Positions 21,444 to 33,400 of a DNA stretch of 64,000 nt are shown here, one piece after another. The stretch is from Oenanthe sinensis. Lineage: Eukaryota; Streptophyta; Magnoliopsida; Apiales; Apiaceae. The position numbers were made by a program, and so were the translations under genes. The notes beneath the pieces are model-generated. The model was not told the DNA's origin. It ran no database searches and saw nothing but the letters and a program-made list of their open reading frames with translations. Numbering within the stretch: the stretch's first letter is position 1; each line of letters begins with the position of its first letter. The stretch is taken from NCBI GenBank assembly GCA_028671895.1, contig JAPMAC010000197.1, positions 8,349,501 to 8,413,500 on the forward strand. The letters run 5' to 3'.

Positions 21444-24380
21444 ATGGGGAGTCATTTTGATATTAAAAAGACTAATTATTTATCTATTTTAGTAGATGAC
21501 TGGACTGAAGCAGGGGACTTAGGTAACTGGGCTAGGTTTTTAAATGAAAATTCAATAGTCAGTTATGCACTAACTACTTCTGTTCCTTTGAATAGAAATA
21601 TTCTAAGACAGGTATACAGATCTGCTTTAGACATGTCTGCAGATGGGATCCTGAGCTTCACTTTCAAACTTCAGAAGCAGAGGGTGCAGATCACAGAAGC
21701 TGACATCAACAGAGCATTGCATCTGCCTTCTGAGAACTTTGAAGAGGATCCATCCCAGGAAGATCTAGACAACTTCTTCCTGTTCATCCACTGCACCAGG
21801 GAAAACTCCAATCTTCCAAAGAAGATCTACAAAAATCACCTGCCCAAGGAGTGGAATCTGTTTTTCAACATCTTGTCTCATGCCTTTGCACCAAAGACAG
21901 GTGGATTTCATGGGATCACTCAATTCAATAAGGTGATAGGATATGCAGTGGCAACAGGCACCAGAATTAACTTCGGCAAGTTGATCATGGCTGAGATCTT
22001 GAAGAATCAGGCCAAAATGGAGAACTTCTGCCTGTACCCAAGATTCTTGCAGCTGGTGTTGAATGAAGTTCTTGAAGCTGATCAACTCCGGATGTTTCAG
22101 AACAGTCAGTTGGATGAGTCACCTTCTCTGCAGTTAAGAGCATTGGTGCTGCTCAATACTGAGACTGACTATCCAAATAGGTATGCTCCTGCACCTATGA
22201 CTGAGCCCATAAGGGATTTTATTGCTCTTCTTAGATAGGAAAGTGAAGAAGATCAAGAAGAAGAAGCATCAATCTCTGCAGAGGACAATGAAGCTGAAAC
22301 TTCAAGTGATTCTGGAAGCTCAGCAGCAATAGAAGAAGAAGAAGTGGAAGAAGAACCAAGCACTGATAATGAAGATGAAGCTATGAAAGAAGCTGGTTCT
22401 GAAACTGAGCAAGACCAAACTCCTGCAGAAGAACAAAGGAATAGCCCTATAAATCCAACAGAGGAGATAGTGGTGGAGACAGAAGTAGAAGAACCTCAAG
22501 CTACAGATGTTTACATCCCTAGCATGTCTGATGAAGGTATGGATGAAGGTTCACTTCTTTACTTTGATCTCTCTGCTTTTCTTTCAGATGAACATGACAC
22601 AATATCTCCATTTGTGCCTCATACGGCAATGCACACACTAGAGCCCTCAGTGGCCGTCGAAGCTGGCAATGAACTTGGAAACCCACCAGTTCTAACCACT
22701 GCCAGAGCTCAACAAACAGTTCCTTCATCTCCCCAAACCAGAAAAAGAACACTCGAAATAGATGATAGGACTGTTTCTATACCGGATCATGAATTTATTC
22801 AAATATCCCCTACAGCTCTGCCTTCTCGAAAATGTCGTAAAATGAATTTTAAGCCAAAGGCAACCGTGAGCCAGGAACCTGATTCTCCAATCTCTGAAAA
22901 CCTTCTTTTTCTTCGTAATCTAAATTCTGAAATTGTTAAAATCATGAAAGGTTCGGTAATAGAAACAGAGATTACAACAACATCCGCTACTTCAGTAGCT
23001 TGTACTGTTTTGGTTGATCCAATTCAGAACCTGTCTTCACAGACAGTAGGGGGCATCACTGACTCTCACGAGCCATTCATTTCATTGTCAAATGTGGTGA
23101 CCCCCCTGGACTTAAAATCTCCGGATCCTATTAAGGATGTTTTCCCTCCCCAAATGGGTGAAGTGGAAAGGCAACTCTCCCATAGAAGGGAAGAGGTCTC
23201 CATTCATGGAGTAGCTGTGTCAACAGCACCACCACTTCAAGTGGAAATGCCTTCACAGGCTTCACGGGGCACCACAGGCTCTAATTTGTCAATCTTTACA
23301 TTGCCTGAGGTGGTGACCCCCCTGGAAATTCCAAGTCCAGCTCCTTTAACGGAGGTCCTCCCCACCTTTTCAGGTCAGGTGGAGGGACAACACACCCATA
23401 GAAGGGATGTGGACTCTATTCATAGAGTATCTGCTGCTTCGGTAGTAGAACCTGTTCAGAGTGCCTCTGGACAGGTCATGCCTTCAATGGCTTCAGCTGG
23501 CATCACTGATTCTTCTTTATTGCCAATCATTACAGAATCAATAGTGGTGACCATACTGGGTTTAAACTCCCCAGTTCCTGAAAAAGGAGTTCTCCCCACC
23601 CACAGTGGTCTGGCGGAGAGGCAACCTACCCATAGAAGGGATAGGGATTTTCTTACAGGTCTTGAAGATATGGATGCTACAATGAGTGAAACATTTAATC
23701 TTAGTGATCTTTAATTCCCTGACCCCGATCAGCCGAGTGTGAGTGTTGAGGGTCGTGTTCAAACAGAAATAGTGAGAAGTGAGACACCCACCGACCAAAC
23801 AAACACCCCACACGATACACACACTGCACATAGCCAAAGGATTATAAATCTGGAGGCCCAAGTCACTGAAATTCAATACTCATTACGGAAGATCTTGGAG
23901 GTGCAAGAGCAGCAGCAAGTTGAAATGAAAGAAATTAAAGATCTGGTTCAACAGCTGCTGGCTCAGAAAGTTCCTGTCTCTACTCAATCAACTCCAATAG
24001 CTCAGATTACTCCGATCAGAAAGGAGGATAACCCAACTGAGGGGGAGAGAATTGCACAAGAAAAAGAAGTTGGAGCTGAAATGATAATGGAGTATACAGC
24101 TCAGGGGGAGTCAGATTTCTTTTACAGGCCTGGAGCGAGGCAACTTGAAGAAGGAGAAATCTTTGAACCCTATGTGCCTATGGATATTCCTACAGAAATT
24201 GAGATAGAAAAGACAATACAGGCTGAAGGGATAGATATCGAAGAAGAGTTTGCAGAAGAATATGCTTTTGATAATGACTGTCTTCTAGTTGGTGTAGATG
24301 AAGTTATTACTAAAGGTGTATCTGAGGCTCAGGACTTAATGAAGAGGAAATGGAAGAGAGTACAGTACAACACACAATAG
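21444..24380 (+). pseudogene. 3' ORF of element B, part 1 (env-position ORF), two in-frame stops
   Basis: Three open segments lie in one frame: 21444-22238, 22239-23714 and 23715-24380, separated by TAG (22236) and TAA (23712). Residues 1-264 form a compact domain (YALTTSVPLNR..., ITEADINRALHLP, WNLFFNILSHAFAPKTGGF, YPRFLQLVLNEVL). I recognise it as the protein commonly found after pol in asterid Sirevirus-like elements; its function is unknown. Then comes a Glu-rich acidic region, three tandem 72-78-residue repeats (VVTPL..SP...V.P...G..E.Q..HRR, 23094-23650), and a coiled coil rich in Leu/Gln/Glu (about 23835-23980). I see no signal peptide or membrane segment, so calling it envelope is unsupported. 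Confidence 0.8.
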
Positions 24381-25597
24381 AAAGGAGGAACAGAATGAAG
24401 GACATAGAAGTGAAAGTTGGCCCTGAATGGGATGAAGCAAGGTCTCTACTAAAGAAAAAGGAGTTATCTCTTTCTCACAGGAAAGACAGAGAAGTCCTTG
24501 ATCTCTTCAGGACCATGAAAGAAAAATTCGAAGATGTTCATGAGTTCTATTCTATGCTATCAGAAGAAATAACAAGCGTGTCAGTCAGTGCACTTAAAAA
24601 TTGCTGGAAAATGTATATCAATTCAACATCACTGGGATCAAGGATATTGTCGACAAAGAGTTTTGAAAAGATGAACATAGTGGAGCTGTATGTGCTAAAA
24701 AGGAAAGTCATCTTTGAAGGGCACAAGACGAATGAGATACTGAGAGATCTAATTGAAAAGAAGATAATGGAGATCGGTGTCGAAGCGTTTGAAAAGCCTC
24801 CGGTTGTCAAGTACTACAAAGCAACAACACTTCACAACTTAACTTTGTCAGACGAATGTTTGGACTCAAGCCATATGTTGTTCATGCAGTATGTAGAAGG
24901 GAAACTCAGAAGCAAGAAGAACAGAACTCTAGAAGACTTAAATGCTGCTGAGTTGATCTATGCATTCAGGCTAAACAGAGCATTTGGTATGTCAGCAAGA
25001 CAGCTGTTGGAAATGTCCAGATATTATCAGGAACCAGTTTATGTAAGAAGACCGGATGGCACTGAAGTACTCGAAGCCATTAAAGACTCTGTACCCTGCA
25101 TTCAAACTGAACCAAATGGAACAAAATACTTTCTCTTCAAGAAAAACGGTGTGGACAAAAGGAAAGAACTTTCAAAGCTTGGGAGAAACAACTCTGAGAT
25201 TATTCGAAAAGTCTTTTCAACGGTAAAAAGATCCACTGTCAAGTCAGACAAAAAGGCTTTGAGGATGATCGAAGATATTCTAAGGGAGAAATTGACAGAA
25301 GAGTCAATGCACAACACTGAAAGAGTAAAAGGCTTTCCAAAAAGGATAACAGTGTTTGTGTTTACAAAGAGACAATCTCTGGCCTTCGAGTCAATCTCCA
25401 AAACAAATTCAACGGCGTTTCTCTCTGAGGTTTTAAAGAAATTAGAAGATCCACCTCCGGTTAACACTCTTGAAGTAGAAGCAAGAGATTTGGTGAAGGC
25501 AAGGTTAGAGCAAAAGGAAGAAGAGCTGAGGAAGCACTACTCTGAAACGAGATCTAAAATCAAGCAAGACACAGTACAAGGAAGCAGAATACCATAG
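24350..25597 (+). CDS. 3' ORF of element B, part 2 (frame-shifted C-terminal region)
   Basis: 415 codons from ATG 24350, overlapping part 1 by 31 bases in a different frame. Upstream codons in this frame (LNEEEMEES, after a stop at 24323) fit the acidic style of part 1, so a frame change near 24325-24337 probably split one long protein. The product is rich in Lys, Glu and Arg with helical stretches (VHEFYSMLSEEI, ELRKHYSETRSKIKQ) and no recognised catalytic motif or membrane segment. It ends 191 bp before the 3' LTR. Recoding rather than mutation is possible but untested. Confidence 0.75.
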   Translation: MEESTVQHTIERRNRMKDIEVKVGPEWDEARSLLKKKELSLSHRKDREVLDLFRTMKEKFEDVHEFYSMLSEEITSVSVSALKNCWKMYINSTSLGSRILSTKSFEKMNIVELYVLKRKVIFEGHKTNEILRDLIEKKIMEIGVEAFEKPPVVKYYKATTLHNLTLSDECLDSSHMLFMQYVEGKLRSKKNRTLEDLNAAELIYAFRLNRAFGMSARQLLEMSRYYQEPVYVRRPDGTEVLEAIKDSVPCIQTEPNGTKYFLFKKNGVDKRKELSKLGRNNSEIIRKVFSTVKRSTVKSDKKALRMIEDILREKLTEESMHNTERVKGFPKRITVFVFTKRQSLAFESISKTNSTAFLSEVLKKLEDPPPVNTLEVEARDLVKARLEQKEEELRKHYSETRSKIKQDTVQGSRIP

Positions 25598-25727
25598 AAT
25601 TATTTGTTCAGGCTAAAGGAACAAACTTCTTTTGTACACAAAGAAATCTGGAAATGTAATATCTAATCCAGAATGTAGTTAATATTATTTACTGTCTTTC
25701 TGCACTTTACTTTTTCTTGTAAGTATC

Positions 25728-25839
25728 AGTTGAGTTATCCTCTCACAGGATTTGCTTGTCGAACTCTAACAAACAAATAGGGGGAGATTGTAAAGCATAA
25801 TGTAACATAGTATGTAATAGTGATAACGATAACTCAACT
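25728..25839 (+). promoter_or_regulatory. Stem enclosing the polypurine tract of B
   Basis: AGTTGAGTTATC (25728-25739) pairs perfectly with GATAACTCAACT (25828-25839), the second arm lying inside the 3' LTR. The loop of 88 bases holds the PPT and the internal/LTR boundary. Similar stems occur in A and C. Confidence 0.65.
25774..25788 (+). promoter_or_regulatory. Polypurine tract of B
   Basis: AAATAGGGGGAGAT immediately before the TG of the 3' LTR. It is the plus-strand primer site and is nearly identical to the terminal PPT of A. Confidence 0.9.
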
Positions 25840-27134
25840 AAGAAACAAAGACAGATAAATAATACTAATATGTAGCACAGGAATCCAGAAGGACATAATC
25901 AAGAAGATAATACATTCATTATTGCTGAGCATTCAAGATGAAAGAATTATTGAACGTCAGGGAGAGAAGTTCATTAATATGTTCAATCCTCAGTGACAAA
26001 TAAGAGTTCAGATGACTTCATTCTAAAGACAGAGCAGTGATCCATGTATAATTGTCAAAGGGTTTCAGTGATCAGAAGCAATGCAACAGTCCAGGGTTAA
26101 TCAGCTGAAACAGAATAGAGATTAAGGGAATTCATTCAGTGTTAGTCGTTTGTGAACCAGACCAGTGCACTAAGCGTCAGCACAACAAGAAGAGAATTAT
26201 CTTAATTAATCAGAAGAAAATCAGTTGATCAAGCCAAGCCAGAAGAGTGAAATCCAAGTGGTAATTACTTCAAGAAGTCAAGAAATATGCTAAGGCATGT
26301 ATTACAACAATTGGTGGTTTATAACTCTTGAAGCACTGGAGAGGCGCAACATAAGTCTTACAGGTGCAATACAAAGTTTTAAGTATGTGTGTGGCGCCTA
26401 TACAGTGTGTATAGAGTGCAGGCGCCACATACATCTCAAGGCACAATTTCTCTAAGGCACGAGTGGCGCCTGTACAGGGAAGACACTGTACAGGCGCAAC
26501 ACACCTCTCAGGCGCAACTCAGCTGCTCCAAAGTTTCTAAGTCCTATACAGTGTGTGAGTGGCGCCTACACAGGGCAACAACAGTGTAGGCGCAACACAC
26601 ATACTAGGGCATCAAAGGCAGTTGATTTTTTCTAAGGCGTGAGTGGCGCCTATACAGGGAAACCACTGTATAGGCGCAACTCACATGAACAAGGCGCAAC
26701 TCAGGACAATAGGCGCAACAAGCTTCAAGTGGCGCCCATACACCACTACCACTCTATAGGCGCCACTCAGGACTTAAGCATTGTGGGAAAATTTCCAATC
26801 AAGTCTACAAATAAATATGGGTTCAAATCAATTGATTTAATGGGTTATCATCTTCAAGCATTCAACACACACAGCCGGGAAGCTCCATTAAAGCTAGACA
26901 TTTATTTCACCCAACTGTATTGTGTTGTAATATTGTTTTGAAACCACTGCAGCTAATCATTTGATTAGATTTGTAGCACCACAGGGATTTAATAATAACT
27001 TGTTATTTCCCAGCTTTGTGTTTTATTAACTGTCAAGTTCATTTCTTGAAAAACACAAACACTTCCGCAAACAAATTGAAATTTCTACCACATCATATTC
27101 AACCCCCCCTTCTATGATGATATTGGACCTAACA
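25789..27134 (+). mobile_element. 3' LTR of element B
   Basis: 1346 bp, same length as the 5' LTR with about 14 differences by eye. Contains the hairpin array (26340-26765) and the end hairpin (27091-27119). Confidence 0.95.
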
Positions 27135-27139
27135 CTTCC

Positions 27140-28150
27140 ATCTCTCTAACCATTAAACCGAATACCTAATTGTTAAGAATGAGGGAGTCAATGCCTTGAT
27201 TGTATTTGATAAGGTTGGTATTGTGAGTGATCCAACAGCTCTGTCTCCAAAAAGGTGATTCATATATAAACTGAGACAACTGTTAGCTCATCTGTGTTTT
27301 CTCAAAAAGATACAGACTTGGAAAAGGCAAAACTGTTACTAGGTTCATTCTCTCAACATAGTGAGTCTATTGAATTCGGCCTGTCAGCCAAGGCTACTTG
27401 CAAAGAGTTAATTTCATCTGACATTTTTCAAGAAACCACAAAATTTGTCTTATATTTTAGGGACCAACACCAAGGGACCAACAATGTAAGGACTTACTTG
27501 GAACCAAAAAAGGACCAAGAAGGAGCAGTTGAAATGTCACAGGAAGGATGAATTGACGGTAGCAATTATTCTAAACTTCCATATCAAGGAAGGAAGAATG
27601 ATTGATGATTCTGACTGAATCAACATGCCTTCACAGGCGTCAGGAGAAAACTTGGATCATTTGCTACATTATAGATCCTTGTCTCCCTCCCCAGATGGAA
27701 CATATCTGGATTCCTAACGGAATAGATCATCTTAGATGATCAGCAACTCACTGAATCTATTCCTGAAGCAATTCAGTTTATAAAAATCAAATATTTTAAT
27801 AGATTCAATTGAGGACGGGGATTTACGAAACCCCATTGCACCACCAGTGACCTCTCTTGAAGGGGCTATGGTGATCTTTCTTGTAGGTACAAAAGACTGA
27901 GTCATCCGTACTGAGAGAGATATAGTGATGTGAGAAAAGAGTGAAACACAAGTAAGGAAGAGTGAAAATATATATTCTATGAGTGAAACACTTAGAGAGT
28001 ATATGAGTGAAACACTTGTGAGGAACATAAAGTAAAATCACACACTAGCACACTTACCGAATCCCTTTCCCCATTCCCTGTTACAGATTTCAAATGTTAC
28101 TTAACCAAGTTGGAAATTTCTTCAGAAAAGGACCAACAATTGTTACCTAT
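27140..28150 (+). pseudogene. 3' region of A after the B insertion, remnant of a 3' ORF
   Basis: Short open frames only, the longest 85 codons at 27294-27551. A phrase near 27620-27640 (ATGCCTTCACAGGCGTC) matches the B 3' ORF repeat region, which suggests that A once carried the same 3' ORF. GAGTGAAACAC recurs near 27940-28010. No domain recognised. Confidence 0.5.
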
Positions 28151-28154
28151 CTAC

Positions 28155-28903
28155 AATTGGGGGAGAATTATTAAGAGGATTACTCAACTAAGGGGGAGAA
28201 TTATTAAGAGGATTACTCAACTAAGGGGGAGAATTATTAAGAGGATTACTCCAAAATGTTAAAGTGTTCAACTAAGGGGGAGTAGATAAAAAGGGGAGAA
28301 GTAAACAAAGGCTTTTTCGAGAAGAGGATTACTCAATTGTTGAACAAGAAAAAGGGGTATATAACAACATGCTTGGATTCTATTCCATTTGATTTTCAAA
28401 GATTCTTGTAAATATGATTAACCGGATTTTCTAAAATGCATAACATGTCATAGTTTGCATTTTTTATATCTGCGATGGTTTAATGCTGTATGTATGCCAT
28501 GTTTGTTACCTCTATTAAAATGGTTGGATAATTCAAGTAAGGGGAAATTGAATTCACCTTGGAAGAGAAGGGATAATTCACCTTGGAAGAGAAGGGATAA
28601 TTCAAGTTGGAGAAACAGAGGAAAAGTGGTAAGAAGAGAACAGACATCATCTCTGTCATCCTAAGGGGGAGTAGTGATGAGTCTGAGAAATGAAGATAAT
28701 ACTACTTGTATAATATGTTCAGTACTAGAGGAACAAACATCTTTCATTTCAGTTACTCAAAGAAATCTGGAAATGTATTATATGATCCAGAGAACAATTT
28801 ATTTACTTACAGTTTTTAAATGTAATATTATTTTCTTAGTTGCTAGTTGAGTTATCCTCTAGGAATTTGTGTGTTAAATGTTTAACAACAAATAGGGGGA
28901 GAT
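28155..28903 (+). promoter_or_regulatory. Multiple polypurine tracts of element A
   Basis: GGGGGAG tracts preceded by AA/TT occur at about 28159, 28192, 28225, 28276 and 28667, with weaker ones near 28291 and 28535. The terminal PPT, AAATAGGGGGAGAT, abuts the LTR at 28904. The first three sit in a 33-bp tandem repeat (28159-28252). Multiple PPTs are a known Sirevirus hallmark. Confidence 0.8.
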
Positions 28904-28954
28904 TGAAAGGCATATGACTATGCCTATTTGTAATAAATAGATGACAACTCAACT
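28845..28954 (+). promoter_or_regulatory. Stem enclosing the terminal polypurine tract of A
   Basis: AGTTGAGTT (28845-28853) pairs with AACTCAACT (28946-28954) inside the 3' LTR, with the PPT in the loop. The surrounding block (GGAACAAAC..., CAAAGAAATCTGG...) is shared with B and C. Confidence 0.55.
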
Positions 28955-30475
28955 CCTGTAAGAAAATGTAGTAAGTAATAAATACTGAGGATGGAATCAA
29001 ATCGAAGACAGTCAACTAATCACAAAGGATCTAAGTATCAGAAGAATTTTATGGGATTACTACTCAACACTGGAAGAAGTTCATTGTTATGATCAAACGT
29101 CAGTGAAAATAATATTGTGGTAGTACTTCTATAGAAGACAGAAGATATAGAAGATTTCAAGTGGTTACTACAGAAGATTCCAGAAGAAGATTGAAGACAG
29201 TGAAGCAAAAAGGAAATGACAAAAGGCCTCAAGTTAAAAGTTAATAAATGGAGAATATTTATTAGTATGACACAAATGAACCAGACAGTACATTTGTGTG
29301 TCAACTAAAATAATATTTATTCTTCATTTAGTTCAAGAGGTTTCAAGATCAGAAGACAAAGAAAGGACGAGAAGATTTCAAGACCGACAGCACGGGTATG
29401 CGAGTAAAGATAGTATTTTAATTCTACTATCAAAAGTTAATTAATTATTTAATTTATCTAATTAAATTAATTCAAGTTGAATTTAATTTAATTTATAAAT
29501 TAACTAATTAAATTAAGTAGAATTAATTTATTATAGAAGATATGACTTAATATGACTTATAATATAATTCAAAAGACTTATTAATAAAATCAAAAAGAGA
29601 AGAAAAAGTCATACCGAATTCTGGCAGAAAATAAGTCATACCGAATTCTGTCAGAAAATAAGTCATTCTGAGCTGCAGAAAATAAGTCATACCGAGCTGC
29701 AGAAAATAAGTCATACCGAGCTGCAGAAGAAAAAGTCATACCGAGCTTCTACCGACCTAAAGTCATACCAGAATAAGTCATACCGAGCAGCTGTTGAAAA
29801 GCTCATTCTGGAGCAAGTGGAATAAGTCATACCGAGTTTTCTTGAAGAAAAAGGTCATGCTGAATTGATTTTGTTCAATTAAAATAAGTCATACCGATTT
29901 TTTTAATTAAAAAAAATCTGTATATGACTTTAAAAAGGTCATACCGAACTTTCAAAAGGTCATACCGAGCTTCAGTAAGTCATACCGACCAGAAATAAGT
30001 CTTGCCCAGGTTTTTATAAGTCATACAAGTGTTAAATAAGTCATACAAGACTTATTTTCATTAAATTAAGTCATGCTGATAAAGGTCATACCAGTCATTT
30101 CAAATCTCTATAAATATGAGATCAGCTCTTCACTTTTCAGTTGTTCAATCCAAGAGTTAGAAAAATCAGATCAAATTCAGTAATTTATCTGCATTGTAAT
30201 ATACACAGATTTCTGTGCTGAGTTTGGATATAATTGTTAAATACGAACAATTCATGTCAAATTTGTTCTAGAACTTTTAATCAATTATATAACTGTTTTC
30301 TTAATATTAATTTTGTAATACTAATCAAGTTAAAATTATATCTTTCACTTGAACAGTATTTCATTCCAATTAATATTTCACGAGTAATTAAAATAATATT
30401 TTTAATCCAAATTATTCCGCGATCAATTTTCTGATATTGTATTCAACCCCCCTTCTACAATATCAGGGACCAACA
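28904..30475 (+). mobile_element. 3' LTR of element A
   Basis: 1572 bp, same length as the 5' LTR. Motif array 29602-30097, TATA 30109-30116, hairpin 30431-30466, then TSD GTTTA at 30476-30480. Confidence 0.95.
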
Positions 30476-33400
30476 GTTTATATTAGAAAGACAAGATCAG
30501 GGGTTTGCTACACAGTTTGAAGAAGCCTGGACAAGCAAAAGATGACATACACTGTGTTAGGTTGAAGCAAGAATCTCAAGCATTAATGACGATGCAACAA
30601 GGGAAAGCATTTATTGATGAACTTAAATGCAAGGCTGATTCTATCAGTGATAGTGATGAACCAAATGGATATCTAGCATTAATGACCAACACTGGAGATG
30701 AATCACTAAGCACTTCACATGTATACATTCTAACTAGTATACGTTTATCTAATTCAGAATTGTATGATGATTAGGTATTGAAATGTATTATATTCATGTC
30801 AGCATGTTAGCATCTTAGGACTTAAATGCTTAATTGATTGCTAAGAATGAGATTTGCATGCTAGGATTCATGAGTTTAAATAAGTACATTTCATACTTGA
30901 TTTTCTATGCAGTAAAATGAATATCTAGAATTAGATAGGGTGTTCTAGAAGGTTAGGTGTATCCCTAAACATTTGTTGGAACTTGATTTATATCTTGTGT
31001 GATTTAATACCTCTGCTAATGTTGTGAAAATTGCTAATAGACAAACATGTCATAGATCAGATATATTATATTTGTTCTTTATTGAAATTGTTTATGTGCT
31101 TGTTTTCATATGATTTGCTCCCACTCACATAGTTCCACTTAAATGTCATATCATTTCATGTATTGCTTGTTAAGGAGTAGAATACTAAAAGAAGGTTGAA
31201 TTATCTAAGTAGTCAATAATATTTGTAGATTCGAAGCTTAATCTAAAACTGACTTAGGTAATTAGAGATAATTAAAAATATTAGACAACAACAGAAATTG
31301 ATTAGGAAGAATTAATAATTAACTTATTCATTCTTCTATCCATGTGCTTTTAGAAAATTATTGAATATCTGTAAATCTGCTTTACATCCGTTACACTTGT
31401 GTAGAATGATTAAAGTATATATAGTGAATTTTCTAATATGCATATTAAAGCTATTGTTACCAATGTTGAAAGTAATATCTCTAACCCATCTGGACTCAAT
31501 TGAAGTTGAGTACCAAGAAGCTTAATCATTTGTGATTGCAGAGTATGTAACAAAAGGAAAAAGTTATGTGACTTCGTGACATTTATTGTTCGAGGCACAT
31601 GATTAAGATTAAAGCTCTGACATCACAATTGGTTGAGAAAGCCTACCCAATGGTAACCTTTGGAGATGACAGCAAAGGATGTACAAGGGATTTGGCCAGA
31701 ATGATTTTTAGACTCGTCATCACTGAAAGCATCTTTCTTGTCAACGGACTTAAGCACTATTTACAGGGCACTAGGGAATTCTTTGTCGAGGGTTTTCTGG
31801 AAAAGTATTGAAAAGGAAAAGTGTTTGATTTGAATCAAGAAAGATGGAAGCTCACTTAACTGGGAGTGAGAATATTTGTTCGTAGCTGACATGGAATTTG
31901 TATATAAAGGTGAAGTGAAATTTTCAGTAAATCTTTATCAGTAAAGAGTTAGATATGACATAGAAAGCTCTAACACTTGGTGAACAAGACAATGGATTCT
32001 TTGATAAAGAAGAAATTGGTGAGAGGACTGCTTCATTTGGAATTCTATCCAGAAGGACATTTTGAAGTATGTCATATAGGGAAGTCAATGAAAACATCAC
32101 ACTGAAGCAAATTATGGCATGGAAGAAATATGCTTAGTGGTGGTTGATGACAACCCTAGTTACAATTTGGTGTTGTTCGTGCATTCAACAGATAATACGT
32201 CACAAATGGTGATTGATCACATCAGGAAGATCAAGTTGGAAGCAAAGTAGGTTGTGAGAACTTTGAAGTTAGATATTGGAACTGAAGTTCGCGAATGAAA
32301 TTCTAAATGAAGTCTGCACTTATAAAGGTACTTTGAAGCTGAAGCAATTAACATAGCATGCTGCTTTAATCAACAAAGATTGTGAAAAGACATCATATGA
32401 GTTAATGGCCAACCAGAAGCAAACACTGTAGCTCCTTCGTGTGCTTGGAGGAAATTGATATTTATTGAAGATTTATATGAGTATCTTGGCAAATTTGAAG
32501 TTAAGGCTCATTGAACAATTTCCTCGGCTACTCATTGAAGTCAAAAGCTTTCAAGGCCTAAATGATGTAAAACCAGAAGGTGATTGAAAGTTTGAATGTA
32601 TCATCCAACTACACCAAGCTCCCAAGAATTCAAATGAAAGATAATTCTGAATCTTTAAAGTTTGACATCCTGTCATAGTCAAATTCAGATACTGATGTTG
32701 AAACTGAGGTTGCAGAAGGAATCAATGATAATGATGATGATTCAGATCCTATTAGTGGAAATGGTAGTAAATCTACATAACTCATGAAATTTAACAGAAT
32801 TAACTGAATAAGGTGAGGGATCTTCAACACATCTAGCAGCAACTTAGGGGGAGCAAACAAAATAAGGATCTACTAGTCATACTCTATACAATGAAGATCA
32901 AAGGAATACATTAAGAACATATCTGCCAAGACAAAAGGTTTGAAGTCAAAGTCATTCCTATAGTCTAGTTCTTAGTAAACCGGATTATTGAGTAAAGGCT
33001 AGAAGGGCTAATCAAAATGAACATATATTTTTCGGGACCTAACATCTGGAATTCCAAATAATATTAAAGAAGCACTGATTGATCCAGATTGAGTGATTGT
33101 AATGCAAGATGATCTCAATCAGTTCGAAGGTAGAATTTACTGATGTTGGAACCCAGACCACAAGACAAGACTGAAATTGGTACAGTAAGGATTCTCAGAG
33201 ACTGGAAGATTATTGGCATTGTTATGAGGGACAAAGCCAAATTAGTTGTTACAGGTTACTATCAAGTAGAAGGTATCGATGATGATGGAAATAGAATATT
33301 CGGAACTTTCAAGATCAAATAGTAAGCACCAGTGATGAGACTTTATCCTATTAGGGCTGAACAAGTTGATGACCTAACAGTAGGATATCCCTAGCACATG

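Larger units (their letters stand above)
13876..27134 (+). mobile_element. Element B: near-complete Sirevirus-like copia retrotransposon with a 3' ORF
   Basis: 13,259 bp, LTRs of identical length (1346 bp: 13876-15221 and 25789-27134), perfect CTTCC duplication (13871-13875 and 27135-27139), PBS, an uninterrupted gag-pol, a 3' ORF region and a polypurine tract. By eye the LTRs differ at about 14 positions (about 1 percent). All enzymatic motifs in gag-pol are present, so this is the most plausible recently active element in the window. It sits in the 3' region of A in the same orientation. Confidence 0.96.
5936..30475 (+). mobile_element. Element A: Sirevirus-like Ty1/copia retrotransposon, with B nested inside
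   Basis: Two 1572-bp LTRs of exactly equal length (5936-7507 and 28904-30475) flanked by a perfect GTTTA duplication (5931-5935, 30476-30480). Order: LTR, PBS, gag, pol, long 3' region, polypurine tracts, LTR. Removing element B leaves about 11.3 kb. By eye the LTRs differ at roughly a dozen sites, so the insertion is fairly recent. Gag has an in-frame stop and pol a late frameshift, so this copy is not autonomous as it stands. Confidence 0.95.

Noticed and set aside
24547..25467. Antisense ORFs of 87 and 121 codons opposite the 3' ORF of B
   Set aside because: Shadow frames of the coding strand, with the amino-acid composition of reverse-complemented Lys/Glu codons.
21444..25597. Retroviral-type envelope gene
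   Set aside because: Position after pol fits, but no signal peptide, furin-like site or membrane anchor could be seen; kept only as a 3' ORF.
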